9,914 nt of DNA, from positions 1 to 9,914 of the forward strand of contig JBFKQZ010000110.1 of the NCBI GenBank assembly GCA_041627475.1. The letters are read 5' to 3'. The notes under the pieces were generated by a model, which saw nothing but the letters and a program-made list of their open reading frames with translations, made no database searches and was not told the DNA's origin. Both the position numbers and the translations under genes were made by a program. Source of the stretch: JBFGFG01 sp041627475 (GTDB taxonomy: Bacteria; Actinomycetota; Nitriliruptoria; Nitriliruptorales; Nitriliruptoraceae). Shown piece by piece: positions 1 through 7,558 of the stretch; the first letter of the stretch is position 1; each line of letters starts with the position of its first letter.

Positions 1-225
1 CATCGGGCCGGCGGAGGCGGCGACCTGCGTGAGCAGTTCGAGGAGGCCCGTGATCGCTGCGCGCGGGTCGGCGCCCTCGGCGAGGTCGCTGGGGAGTCGC
101 CGCAGCACGGCGCGGACGAAGGCGGCAGCCAGGGCCTCGTCGATACCGCGCGCGGCGGCACGACGTGCCACCGCGACGACGAACTCGTCGGGCAGGGTCA
201 TGTCACCGGCGGTGACCTCCGCCAT
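1..225 (-). CDS. Unidentified protein, N-terminal part only (runs off left edge)
   Basis: The frame starts at an ATG (225-223) and stays open for 75 codons to the edge, with the G/C-ending third positions of its neighbours, so it looks like a real gene. The visible protein begins MAEVTAGDMTLPDEFVV and is Ala-rich and helical, with a stretch AAAFVRAVLRRLPSDLAEG. I do not recognise it with confidence. The segment 'AFVRAVLRRLPSDLAEGADPRA' loosely recalls the N-terminus of the large NAD-specific glutamate dehydrogenases (phenylalanine/arginine-rich helix, then P-x-D-L-A and a D-P turn), but that is a weak resemblance by eye. It lies downstream of rpsT on the same strand, with a terminator hairpin between, and has its own -10-like hexamer 28 bases upstream, so it is probably transcribed separately. 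It is not the end of holA, which is the usual gene next to rpsT in actinobacteria. Confidence 0.6.
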   Translation of the reverse strand, partial: MAEVTAGDMTLPDEFVVAVARRAAARGIDEALAAAFVRAVLRRLPSDLAEGADPRAAITGLLELLTQVAASAGPM

Positions 226-252
226 GTCGCTCTCCCGCGTGTCGACGGGCGC

Positions 253-258
253 ACGGTA
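253..258 (-). promoter_or_regulatory. -10-like element (TACCGT) for the left-edge gene
   Basis: On the minus strand TACCGT lies about 28 bases before the ATG at 225. It fits the actinobacterial TANNNT -10 form. No clear TTGAC-like -35 is visible at 16-18 bases spacing, so this rests on the hexamer and position only. Confidence 0.35.
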
Positions 259-300
259 CTGCGCGGCCCGACGCTCGCGAGGGGAGTGCGCACGACGAGA

Positions 301-326
301 CGACCCCGCGCCGGAGCGCGGGGTCG
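301..326 (-). terminator. Hairpin terminator after rpsT
   Basis: A perfect 10-bp GC-rich stem (301-310 pairing with 317-326) closes a 6-base loop. It starts 19 bases after the rpsT stop codon and before the next minus-strand gene. There is no T tract after it, as is common for terminator-like hairpins in high-GC actinobacteria. Confidence 0.6.
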
Positions 327-344
327 CACGGTGTCGCCGTCAGG

Positions 345-605
345 TCAGAGGGCGGCGAGCTTCTTGGCCAGACGCGACTTGCGGCGGGCGGCGGCGTTGT
401 CGTGGATGACGTTCTTGCCGGCGGCCTTGTCGAGTGCGGCGGCGGCGTCGCGGTAGGCGGCCTCGGCGGCCTCCTTGTCGCCGGCGGCCACGGCCTCCTC
501 GAAGCGGCGGACGGTCGTGCGGGTGCGGGTGCGCACGGCCTTGTTGCGCTCACGCGCCTTCAGGTTCTGGCGGTTGCGCTTGATCTGGCTCTTGATGTTC
601 GCCAC
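345..605 (-). CDS. rpsT: 30S ribosomal protein S20
   Basis: S20 is a primary 16S rRNA-binding protein of the small ribosomal subunit, made of long basic helices. The 86-aa product matches the family in length and pattern: N-terminal VANIKSQIKRNRQN, a Lys/Arg-rich first helix (residues 1-35), an Ala/Glu-rich middle (36-62), and the C-terminal signature GKNVIHDNAAARRKSRLAKK (63-82). The start is GTG at 605-603, since the family begins M-A-N-I-K-S and an AGGA ribosome-binding site (complement of 613-616) lies 7 bases upstream. The open frame continues upstream to 1118, but that part is antisense to lepA and not S20. The gene is divergent from lepA, an arrangement familiar in actinobacteria, and ends before a strong hairpin. 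Confidence 0.97.
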   Translation of the reverse strand: MANIKSQIKRNRQNLKARERNKAVRTRTRTTVRRFEEAVAAGDKEAAEAAYRDAAAALDKAAGKNVIHDNAAARRKSRLAKKLAAL

Positions 606-751
606 GGGTGCGTCCTGGCTCGTTCGTCGGAATTCGTGCGCGCTGGCGCGACTGGGGAGGTGCCGGTCGGTGCGGCGGGTGGGTCGCGTGCAAGCGGTCC
701 CGGATCGCAGCGACGGCAGCAGTGATCGGTCCGCCGACTGCGGTCCGCAGA

Positions 752-781
752 ACGGTACCGCCTGGCGTACTGATCGGGCAA
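752..781 (-). promoter_or_regulatory. Candidate rpsT promoter (TTGCCC, 18 bp, TACCGT)
   Basis: Reading the minus strand, a TTGCCC -35-like hexamer (781-776) is followed after 18 bases by TACCGT (757-752). This is the only place in the window where I see both boxes. It would give an rpsT leader of about 140 bases, long enough for leader regulation, although no specific structure is evident. Confidence 0.45.
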
Positions 782-828
782 CCGCGCCCGGGGCCGAGTG
801 GCGGCGCGGGAGCCCCGACGGTGCCAAG

Positions 829-834
829 TACCCT
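829..834 (+). promoter_or_regulatory. -10-like element (TACCCT) for lepA
   Basis: TACCCT lies 36 bases before the lepA GTG start in the divergent rpsT/lepA gap. It fits the TANNNT form, but no recognisable -35 hexamer stands at the expected spacing. A GAGG (857-860), 10 bases before the GTG, is the likely ribosome-binding site. Confidence 0.35.
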
Positions 835-870
835 CGGCGGTCGTCCCGCGTCCTCCGAGGCCCTCCCCAC

Positions 871-2721
<1,851 letters not shown>

Positions 2722-2744
2722 GCCAGAGGCCGGAGGGTCGCTCG

Positions 2745-3212
2745 ATGCGCGTCACGGAGTCCGAGGCTCGGCTCGAGGTGCGTGCTGGTCGGGTCGGTGC
2801 ACTCGTTCTGTCCACCGGTGCGCTGGTCGTCGGGGCGCTGGCGGTGGTCTGCCTCACGCAGGGGCCCCCGTTCATCGTGGCGCTCGGACTCCTCGCGCTC
2901 CTTGCAGCGATCGCCGCCGCCGACCTCGCCGTGCGTCTCCTCGTCGGCGTCCCGATGCTCGTCGCGGACTCCGAGGGGTGCAGCCTGTTGCGACGGTTCG
3001 GCCGCTACGAGCGGGTCCGCTGGGACGAGGTCGGCGAGATCGGCCCGCTCGTGGTCCTCGATGTCGGCGTGCACCTCGGTCTCGCGGAGGCCGGTCGGTC
3101 GCTCGCCACGACGCAGCGGCCACGCGCCACGCTCTGGCTCGGGCTCACGCGGCACTCGCAGGTCCGCGAGCTCGCCCAGCGCCTCGAGCAACGTCGGGGT
3201 TCGGCGACCTGA
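2745..3212 (+). CDS. Small membrane protein with PH-like cytoplasmic domain
   Basis: The 155-aa product has two predicted membrane helices close together (about residues 17-38 and 43-63), then a soluble tail of about 90 residues. The tail opens with 'PMLVADSEGCSLLRRFGRYERVRWDEV' split over residues 70-96; this V-x-x-x-G-x-x-x-x-x-R-F-G-R-x-x-x-V-x-W-x-E-V pattern is typical of the small bacterial PH-domain membrane proteins common in actinobacteria. Their molecular role is not established. The start is the ATG at 2745, since CGGAGGG lies 7 bases upstream (2731-2737) and the frame before it is antisense-like sequence within lepA. The gene follows lepA by 23 bases, with no terminator between, so it is likely the second gene of a lepA operon. 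It is convergent with the lipoprotein gene. The family assignment is by pattern only. Confidence 0.85.
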   Translation: MRVTESEARLEVRAGRVGALVLSTGALVVGALAVVCLTQGPPFIVALGLLALLAAIAAADLAVRLLVGVPMLVADSEGCSLLRRFGRYERVRWDEVGEIGPLVVLDVGVHLGLAEAGRSLATTQRPRATLWLGLTRHSQVRELAQRLEQRRGSAT

Positions 3213-3250
3213 GCTCTCGGGGCGACAAGCCGTATCGGCCGGGCAGCCGT

Positions 3251-3270
3251 GGTGCGCCATCGGGCGCCCC
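3251..3270. terminator. Possible bidirectional terminator between convergent genes
   Basis: An 8-bp stem with one mismatch (3251-3258 with 3263-3270) closes an ATCG loop. It sits 38 bases after the plus-strand stop and touches the stop codon of the minus-strand lipoprotein gene. It is short and has no T tract, so support is mainly positional. Confidence 0.4.
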
Positions 3271-3866
3271 TACGGGCGGACCCACGCCTCCACGAGGGCT
3301 GGGCGCTCCTCGATCCAGCCCTCGCCGACGACGTCGTCGTAGGTCGTCGGCAGGCCCGCCTGCACGCAGGCCGTGACGACATGGAGCGCGACGATGGCGC
3401 CGTCGCCGACGGCTCGTGCGCCGAGCGTGACCGTCACGGTCCCTGACGGGTCGGTGCGCTCGACGGTGCGGGGTTCGGGTGGGACGGGGCTCGCCGGCGG
3501 GATCGGGCTCCCGTCGTCCCAGCCGGGCGTTGCGTCGACGAGCGCAGTCTCCAACGCCTCGGTCGCGTCGTCCGGCAGCGGTGTCGACAGCGACCAGACG
3601 ACGTCGCCGGTTGCGAGTGCCCAGCCTTCGAGCATCGGCGCGCCGTCCTCGTCGACACACAGGTCAGCGGGGATGGCGTCGTTCGCGGCGCCCTCCCAGC
3701 CCTCGGCGACGGATGCGAGCACCTCGGTCACCGCGCGCGTGCCGGCCAGGAGCGCTGCATCGGCGTCGTCGTGCACGTCGACGAACGGACGGTCGGTCGT
3801 GACGGCGGGCTCGGTGCACCCGGCCAGCAGCACCGTCGTCGCGAGCGCGACGGCGCTGTGACGCAT
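3270..3866 (-). CDS. Putative lipoprotein of unknown function
   Basis: The 198-aa product begins MRHSAVALATTVLLAGCTEP: a short basic start, a hydrophobic stretch and a lipobox L14-A15-G16 with lipidation Cys at 17, so it is probably exported and anchored to the outer face of the membrane. The mature part is acidic and contains two more cysteines (in DLCVDEDG and TACVQAG) that could form a disulfide. A Pro-rich hinge (GSPIPPASPVPPEP) separates two halves. I recognise no family. The ATG (3866-3864) overlaps the TGA of the upstream carbonic anhydrase gene (TGATG), so the two are likely translated in coupled fashion; a GTG one codon earlier (3869) is an alternative start. The much longer open frame upstream to 4253 is an antisense-type artefact inside the carbonic anhydrase gene. 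Confidence 0.85.
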   Translation of the reverse strand: MRHSAVALATTVLLAGCTEPAVTTDRPFVDVHDDADAALLAGTRAVTEVLASVAEGWEGAANDAIPADLCVDEDGAPMLEGWALATGDVVWSLSTPLPDDATEALETALVDATPGWDDGSPIPPASPVPPEPRTVERTDPSGTVTVTLGARAVGDGAIVALHVVTACVQAGLPTTYDDVVGEGWIEERPALVEAWVRP

Positions 3867-4450
3867 CACTCGAGCCACGTCACCTCGCCGGAGTCCAGGT
3901 GGTAGACCGCGCCGACGACGCGGATGTCGCCGGCCTCCTCGGCCTCGCGCACGACGTCGCTGCGGCTGCGGACCTGCGCCATCTGGTGACGGACGTTGGC
4001 CTCGACGACCTTGTCGACCAGTTCGGGGTCGTCGCCGCCGGGCGTCTCGGTGCCGGCGACCTCGACCACCGCTGGCTTGATCAGCTCGAGCAGCCCCGTG
4101 AGGTGCCCGAGCTGGACGCCGGCGCACGCACCGGTCACGGCGCCGCAGCTGGTGTGGCCCAGCACGACGACCAGCTTGACGTCGGACATCGCGACGCCGT
4201 ACTCGACGCCGGCGAGCACGTCGTCGTCGACGACCGTGCCGGCGGTGCGGCACACGAAGAGCTCACCGAGCCCGGCGTCGAAGACGACCTCCGGGGGGAC
4301 GCGTGAGTCGATGCAGCCGATGACGAACGAGCGGGGGTGCTGGCCCCCGACGAGGGCCTCCCGCTCGTGGGCCAGGTCCCGTGGGAGCCGCTGTCCTGCG
4401 ACCGAGCGTGCGTTGCCCTCGCGGAGCTGGGCGAGTGCGCGGTCCGGCAT
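3866..4450 (-). CDS. Beta-class carbonic anhydrase
   Basis: Beta-carbonic anhydrases catalyse reversible hydration of CO2 to bicarbonate with a zinc ion. The 194-aa product carries the zinc ligands Cys46, His99 and Cys102 and the catalytic Asp48/Arg50 pair in CIDSRVPPE, then GHTSCGAV (98-105). The segment usually seen as R-N-A-G-N is R68-T-A-G-T here, a modest departure. There is no signal peptide, so it should be cytoplasmic. The start ATG (4450-4448) has a strong AGGAGGA site (complement of 4455-4461) 4 bases upstream. The gene is divergent from the 116-aa unknown gene and its stop overlaps the start of a lipoprotein gene. The family is certain; whether it serves carboxylation, pH control or CO2 retention cannot be told from sequence. 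Confidence 0.95.
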   Translation of the reverse strand: MPDRALAQLREGNARSVAGQRLPRDLAHEREALVGGQHPRSFVIGCIDSRVPPEVVFDAGLGELFVCRTAGTVVDDDVLAGVEYGVAMSDVKLVVVLGHTSCGAVTGACAGVQLGHLTGLLELIKPAVVEVAGTETPGGDDPELVDKVVEANVRHQMAQVRSRSDVVREAEEAGDIRVVGAVYHLDSGEVTWLE

Positions 4451-4499
4451 CGTGTCCTCCTCGAGCGCCCGGCAGCCGGGTCAGGTCGTCGTCCGCCGC

Positions 4500-4505
4500 A
4501 GCGTA
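4500..4505 (-). promoter_or_regulatory. -10-like element (TACGCT) for the carbonic anhydrase operon
   Basis: On the minus strand TACGCT lies 49 bases before the carbonic anhydrase ATG, inside the 177-base divergent gap (4451-4627). It matches TANNNT. No clear -35 is seen. No matching plus-strand hexamer is evident for the divergent gene at 4628. Confidence 0.35.
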
Positions 4506-4627
4506 GGAGGGCGACCCGGGGGACAGCGATCGCGACCGGCCGACACGGCGTCGGGGGCGGCGCGTGTGGGGCCGCGGCTCGCGTGACACGTGCGCCGCGA
4601 CGGCTCCCACCCGACACGAGACGAGTC

Positions 4628-4978
4628 ATGCCAATTCTGCACGAGACCACGTACGACCTCGAGACCGGGAAGTTCGAGGCGTTCCAGGAGTGGCTCCTCG
4701 AGAACGAGGACGCCCTGGCCGCGGCCTACCCGGAGGGCATCGAGTACGTCGGGACGTACGCGAACGTCTTTGGTGACCAGTCCAACGGCGAGTACCGCAC
4801 GCTGCTCTCGCTGGACGACTACGCGGCGATCGACCGCCTCAGCGAGGTCGTCGCCCAGGAGGGCGAGCTGAGCCGTCTCCTGTGGGAGCTGTCGGCCTTC
4901 ACCACGGGCGGTGCGAGCTCTCGCGGGCAGCAGCTGCTGTGGAAGAAGGTCTCGCACGCTGTCGCGACCGGCGACTGA
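4628..4978 (+). CDS. Conserved-looking small protein of unknown function
   Basis: The 116-aa acidic, soluble product begins MPILHETTYDLETGKFEAF. The order is beta strand (2-9), amphipathic helix (13-32), beta strands around GIEYVGTYANVFG (37-49) and EYRTLLSLDDYAAIDRLSE, then helical segments. This resembles the ferredoxin-like fold of small dimeric alpha/beta-barrel proteins (NIPSNAP, ABM or EthD type), but no diagnostic motif places it in a named family. There is no signal peptide or membrane segment. The ATG at 4628 is chosen because the protein starts naturally there; the open frame further upstream is non-coding-like and overlaps the carbonic anhydrase gene. The ribosome-binding site is weak (GAG-rich sequence 4617-4625). 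It is divergent from carbonic anhydrase and is followed by a hairpin before thioredoxin. Function cannot be assigned. Confidence 0.8.
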   Translation: MPILHETTYDLETGKFEAFQEWLLENEDALAAAYPEGIEYVGTYANVFGDQSNGEYRTLLSLDDYAAIDRLSEVVAQEGELSRLLWELSAFTTGGASSRGQQLLWKKVSHAVATGD

Positions 4979-4994
4979 CCGTCCACTGCACGCT

Positions 4995-5024
4995 GGCCGG
5001 ACGCCGGGAAGACGGCGGCCGGCC
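4995..5024 (+). terminator. Hairpin terminator after the 116-aa gene
   Basis: A 12-position stem with one A/G mismatch (4995-5006 with 5013-5024) closes a 6-base loop. It begins 17 bases after the stop codon at 4978. There is no T tract, but its strength and place suggest it separates this gene from thioredoxin. Confidence 0.55.
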
Positions 5025-5025
5025 C

Positions 5026-5031
5026 TACCGT
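5026..5031 (+). promoter_or_regulatory. -10-like element (TACCGT) for thioredoxin
   Basis: TACCGT lies 45 bases before the thioredoxin ATG and directly after the preceding hairpin. It is the same hexamer as upstream of rpsT and the left-edge gene. The region where a -35 would lie is inside the hairpin and shows no TTG motif. Confidence 0.35.
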
Positions 5032-5076
5032 TGTGCATCGAGACAACCCCTCCCTGACACGATTGGAAGGCCGCAG

Positions 5077-5445
5077 ATGGCCACCGTGGAACTGACCCAG
5101 GACAACTTCAACCAGACGGTCGAGGACAACGACATCGTCCTCCTCGACTTCTGGGCCGAGTGGTGCGGTCCGTGCAAGACGTTCGGCCCGATCTTCGAGA
5201 AGGTCTCCGAGCAGCACGACGACGTCACCTTCGGCAAGATCGACACCGACGAGCAGCAGGCCCTCGGCGCCGCGTTCGAGGTCCGCTCGATCCCGACGAT
5301 CATGGCGATCCGTGACGGCGTGATGGTCTTCAAGCAGGCCGGTGTCCTCCCCGAGGCCGCGCTCGAGGACCTCATCAAGCAGGTCAAGGACCTCGACATG
5401 GACGAGGTGAAGAAGGAGATCGAGGAGCACCAGGCACACGCCTGA
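5077..5445 (+). CDS. trxA: Thioredoxin
   Basis: Thioredoxin reduces protein disulfides in the cytoplasm and is itself recharged by thioredoxin reductase. The 122-aa product has the full fold: N-terminal strand, the active site W29-C-G-P-C33, buried Asp24 in LLDFWAEWCGPC, the K-I-D-T-D strand region (54-58) and the cis-proline loop S-I-P73-T. It is about a dozen residues longer than E. coli thioredoxin, owing to an acidic/basic helical tail (DMDEVKKEIEEHQAHA). The start ATG at 5077 has GGAAGG (5065-5070) 6 bases upstream. It stands alone between two hairpins, so is probably monocistronic. Thioredoxin reductase is not in the window. Confidence 0.96.
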   Translation: MATVELTQDNFNQTVEDNDIVLLDFWAEWCGPCKTFGPIFEKVSEQHDDVTFGKIDTDEQQALGAAFEVRSIPTIMAIRDGVMVFKQAGVLPEAALEDLIKQVKDLDMDEVKKEIEEHQAHA

Positions 5446-5460
5446 GCCTCACCGCCTCGC

Positions 5461-5490
5461 GACGCGCACGGCCCCCCGGCCGTGCGCGTC
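5461..5490. terminator. Perfect 13-bp bidirectional terminator hairpin
   Basis: Bases 5461-5473 pair perfectly with 5478-5490 around a CCCC loop. The hairpin lies between the stop codons of the convergent thioredoxin (5445) and transporter (5494) genes, so it can end transcription from both sides. Plus-strand sequence after it is TCGTC rather than a T tract. Confidence 0.75.
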
Positions 5491-5493
5491 TCG

Positions 5494-6687
5494 TCATGCG
5501 ACGTCGACCGCGGCCGCCTCCTCGGGGGCCAGGAGCTCACCGGCCACGGCCGTGAGCACTGCCGCGACGGGCACGGCCAGCAGCGCACCGAGCGGGCCAC
5601 CCGCCACGCCACCCACGAGCAGGGCGAGGATGGTCGCCGCCGGGTGCAGCCGTGTGTGCTGCGCGACGACGAAGGGCTGGAGCACGTGGCTGTCGAGCTG
5701 CTGCACCACGAGGACGACGACGCCGACGACGATCGCCTGGGTCGTGCCGACACCCAGCCAGGTCAGGCCGACCGCCAGCAGTCCGGCGAGCGTCGCGCCG
5801 GCCACCGGCACGAAGGCCGCGAGGAACGTCAGCAGCGTGACCGAGGCGGCCAGCGGCGTCCCGACGAGGAACATCGTCGCGCCGATGACCGCGGCTTCGA
5901 ACGCCCCGACGATCACACTGGCACGGACGTAGCCGTGGAGCGCGTGCCAGCCCTCGCGCATGACCTCGAGCGCCCGCTGGTCGTGCTCGCCGCCGGCGAG
6001 GTGGCGCACCAGCCCCTCCGTGATCCGTTCGCGGTCACGGACGAGGAAGAACGACAGGACGACACCGACGAGGAAGACCCCGGCGACGCGGATCGCCACG
6101 AGACCGCCGGTCAGCAGCGCGACCGTCGTGCGCGGGCTCGGACCCGGCTCGTCCTCCTGCTGCGCACCGTCCTCGGCGGCCGCGTCGTCGCTGTCGGGCG
6201 CGCTGGCCCGATCGGTGGCCTCGGCGTCGCCGCCCTCCGTCGACGGCGGGGACACCACGCGGTCGAGCGTGCGTTCGAGCACCTGGTCGACCTCGTCCTC
6301 CGTCAGCTCCAGCGGCGGGCGGCGCAGGGTCCGCATGATCGTGTCACGCCGCTCGTTCACCTCGTCGGCCAGCTGGGGGAGTCCCTCGACCAGCCGGTAG
6401 GTCGTCACGACCGTGCCGCCACCAAGCACCGCCACGACCAGCAGCAGGCCGATGCCGGCTGCTGCAGAACGTCCGAGGCCGCGTCCCTCCAGCCAGCGGG
6501 CGACGGGGGTCACGATCGCGGCGTGCACGAGGGCGATGAAGACCGCGAGCAGGAGCAGCTGGACCTTCGTGAAGACGTAGCCGAGCAGACCGATCGCGAG
6601 CAGGATCCCGACGAGCATCCACGCGGCACGGCCGTGCTCGTGCAGCAGCCGGACGACCCGTGGCTGCGTCGTGGTCCTGTCGGTCAT
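5494..6687 (-). CDS. AI-2E family transporter (multi-pass membrane protein)
   Basis: The AI-2E (TqsA/YdiK/YhhQ-like PerM) family comprises polytopic permeases linked variously to autoinducer-2 export or sodium/proton exchange; the substrate cannot be read from sequence. The 397-aa product has hydrophobic segments near residues 23-36, 42-62, 75-96, then a long soluble loop (about 97-187), and further helices near 188-216, 255-275, 281-308, 316-330 and 350-382. Family motifs are present: FVPVAG (292-297), QQLDSHVLQP (329-338) and LHPAATILALLVGG (347-360) leading into GGPLGALLAVPVAAVL. The long loop includes a low-complexity acidic stretch (about 146-186) rich in Asp, Glu, Ala and Ser. The start is ATG at 6687, with GGGAGG (complement of 6693-6698) 5 bases upstream; the frame continues to 6867 but that overlaps the crotonase start region. 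The gene is convergent with thioredoxin and divergent from the crotonase. Confidence 0.9.
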   Translation of the reverse strand: MTDRTTTQPRVVRLLHEHGRAAWMLVGILLAIGLLGYVFTKVQLLLLAVFIALVHAAIVTPVARWLEGRGLGRSAAAGIGLLLVVAVLGGGTVVTTYRLVEGLPQLADEVNERRDTIMRTLRRPPLELTEDEVDQVLERTLDRVVSPPSTEGGDAEATDRASAPDSDDAAAEDGAQQEDEPGPSPRTTVALLTGGLVAIRVAGVFLVGVVLSFFLVRDRERITEGLVRHLAGGEHDQRALEVMREGWHALHGYVRASVIVGAFEAAVIGATMFLVGTPLAASVTLLTFLAAFVPVAGATLAGLLAVGLTWLGVGTTQAIVVGVVVLVVQQLDSHVLQPFVVAQHTRLHPAATILALLVGGVAGGPLGALLAVPVAAVLTAVAGELLAPEEAAAVDVA

Positions 6688-6738
6688 GGAGGCCTCCCGA
6701 CCGGACGTGCCACGACCGGGGGCGGGGGACACGCCGAG

Positions 6739-6744
6739 TAGGGT
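6739..6744 (+). promoter_or_regulatory. -10-like element (TAGGGT) for the crotonase operon
   Basis: TAGGGT lies 28 bases before the crotonase GTG in the 85-base gap to the divergent transporter gene. It fits TANNNT. No -35 hexamer is clear upstream. Confidence 0.4.
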
Positions 6745-6772
6745 GCCGGCGCCCCACCAGTGGAGACCCACC

Positions 6773-7558
6773 GTGTCCGACCTCGTCACCGTCGATCTCG
6801 TCGACCACGTCCTGCGCATCGGCGTCAACCGCCCCGAGAAGCGCAATGCGCACAACCTCGACGTCATCGCTGCGCTCGGCGCCGCCTACGACCGGCTGGC
6901 GGAGGACGACGAGGCCCGCGTCGGCGTGGTCTACGGCCACGGTGAGCACTTCTCGGCCGGGCTCGACCTCGCCGAGGTCGGCCCGTACGTCGCCGAGCAC
7001 GGGCCGTCGGCACTGGCCGGGGAGGGGACCCACGACCCCTACGGCGTCTGGGGCCCCCGGGTCCACAAGCCGGTGGTGGTCGCGGTCCAGGGGATCGCGT
7101 TCACGCTGTCGATCGAGCTGGCGCTGGCCGCCGACATCGTCATCGCCGCGTCGGACGTCCGCTTCCGCCAGCTCGAGATCGGGCGCGGGATCATCCCGTT
7201 CGGCGGGGCCACGATCCGGGCGCAGGAGCAGCTCGGCTGGGGCAACGCCATGCGCTTCCTGCTGACCGCCGAGGAGTTCGGGGCCGAGGAGGCGCTGCGG
7301 ATCGGGCTCGTCCAGGAGGTCGTGGCGCCCGGCGAGCAGGCCGAGCGCGCGTTCGAGATCGCCGCCACGATCGCGAAGCAGGCGCCGCTGGGCGTCGTCG
7401 GGACGCTCGAGAACGCGCTCGTCGCGCGCCACGAGGGGCAGGAGGCAGCCCGCGAGCACCTGGCCCAGCTGTTGCCGCGGATCCTCGCCTCCGACGACGC
7501 CGCCGAGGGCGTCCGCAGCTTCGTCGAGCGCCGCGAGGCCAACTTCACCGGCCGGTGA
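6773..7558 (+). CDS. Crotonase / enoyl-CoA hydratase family protein
   Basis: Crotonases hydrate enoyl-CoA thioesters in beta-oxidation or carry out related acyl-CoA chemistry (isomerisation, hydrolysis). The 261-aa product shows the CoA-binding start NRPEKRNAHN (19-28), the first oxyanion-hole segment HFSAGLDL (59-66), and both positions matching the catalytic glutamates of rat enoyl-CoA hydratase: Glu115 in SIELAL and Glu135 in RQLEIGRG. The second oxyanion segment, normally G-G-G, reads F-T-L-S-I-E here; a similar F-T-L-G-I-E-L form occurs in a known bacterial subfamily annotated only as crotonase/enoyl-CoA hydratase, so the exact substrate is open. The start GTG (6773) has GGAGA 7 bases upstream and gives the natural N-terminus VSDLVTVDLVDHVLRI. 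Its stop overlaps the next gene's start (GTGA), indicating an operon. Confidence 0.93.
   Translation: MSDLVTVDLVDHVLRIGVNRPEKRNAHNLDVIAALGAAYDRLAEDDEARVGVVYGHGEHFSAGLDLAEVGPYVAEHGPSALAGEGTHDPYGVWGPRVHKPVVVAVQGIAFTLSIELALAADIVIAASDVRFRQLEIGRGIIPFGGATIRAQEQLGWGNAMRFLLTAEEFGAEEALRIGLVQEVVAPGEQAERAFEIAATIAKQAPLGVVGTLENALVARHEGQEAAREHLAQLLPRILASDDAAEGVRSFVERREANFTGR

Noticed and set aside
475..870. Upstream extension of the lepA reading frame
   Set aside because: It overlaps rpsT and the divergent promoter region; LepA family proteins start near the chosen GTG.
3867..4253. Upstream extension of the lipoprotein frame, which would give a 327-aa protein
   Set aside because: It lies antiparallel in reading phase within the carbonic anhydrase gene, is Arg-rich low complexity, and would bury the signal peptide and lipobox.
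4451..4627. Possible small RNA or riboswitch in the carbonic anhydrase/unknown divergent gap
   Set aside because: Only a 5-bp stem (CCCGG/CCGGG near 4469-4481) and general GC richness are seen; nothing matches a known structured RNA.
5482..6741. 419-codon plus-strand open frame opposite the transporter
   Set aside because: The product is a low-complexity Arg/Asp/His/Gln string; the minus strand has clear AI-2E family motifs and a good start site.
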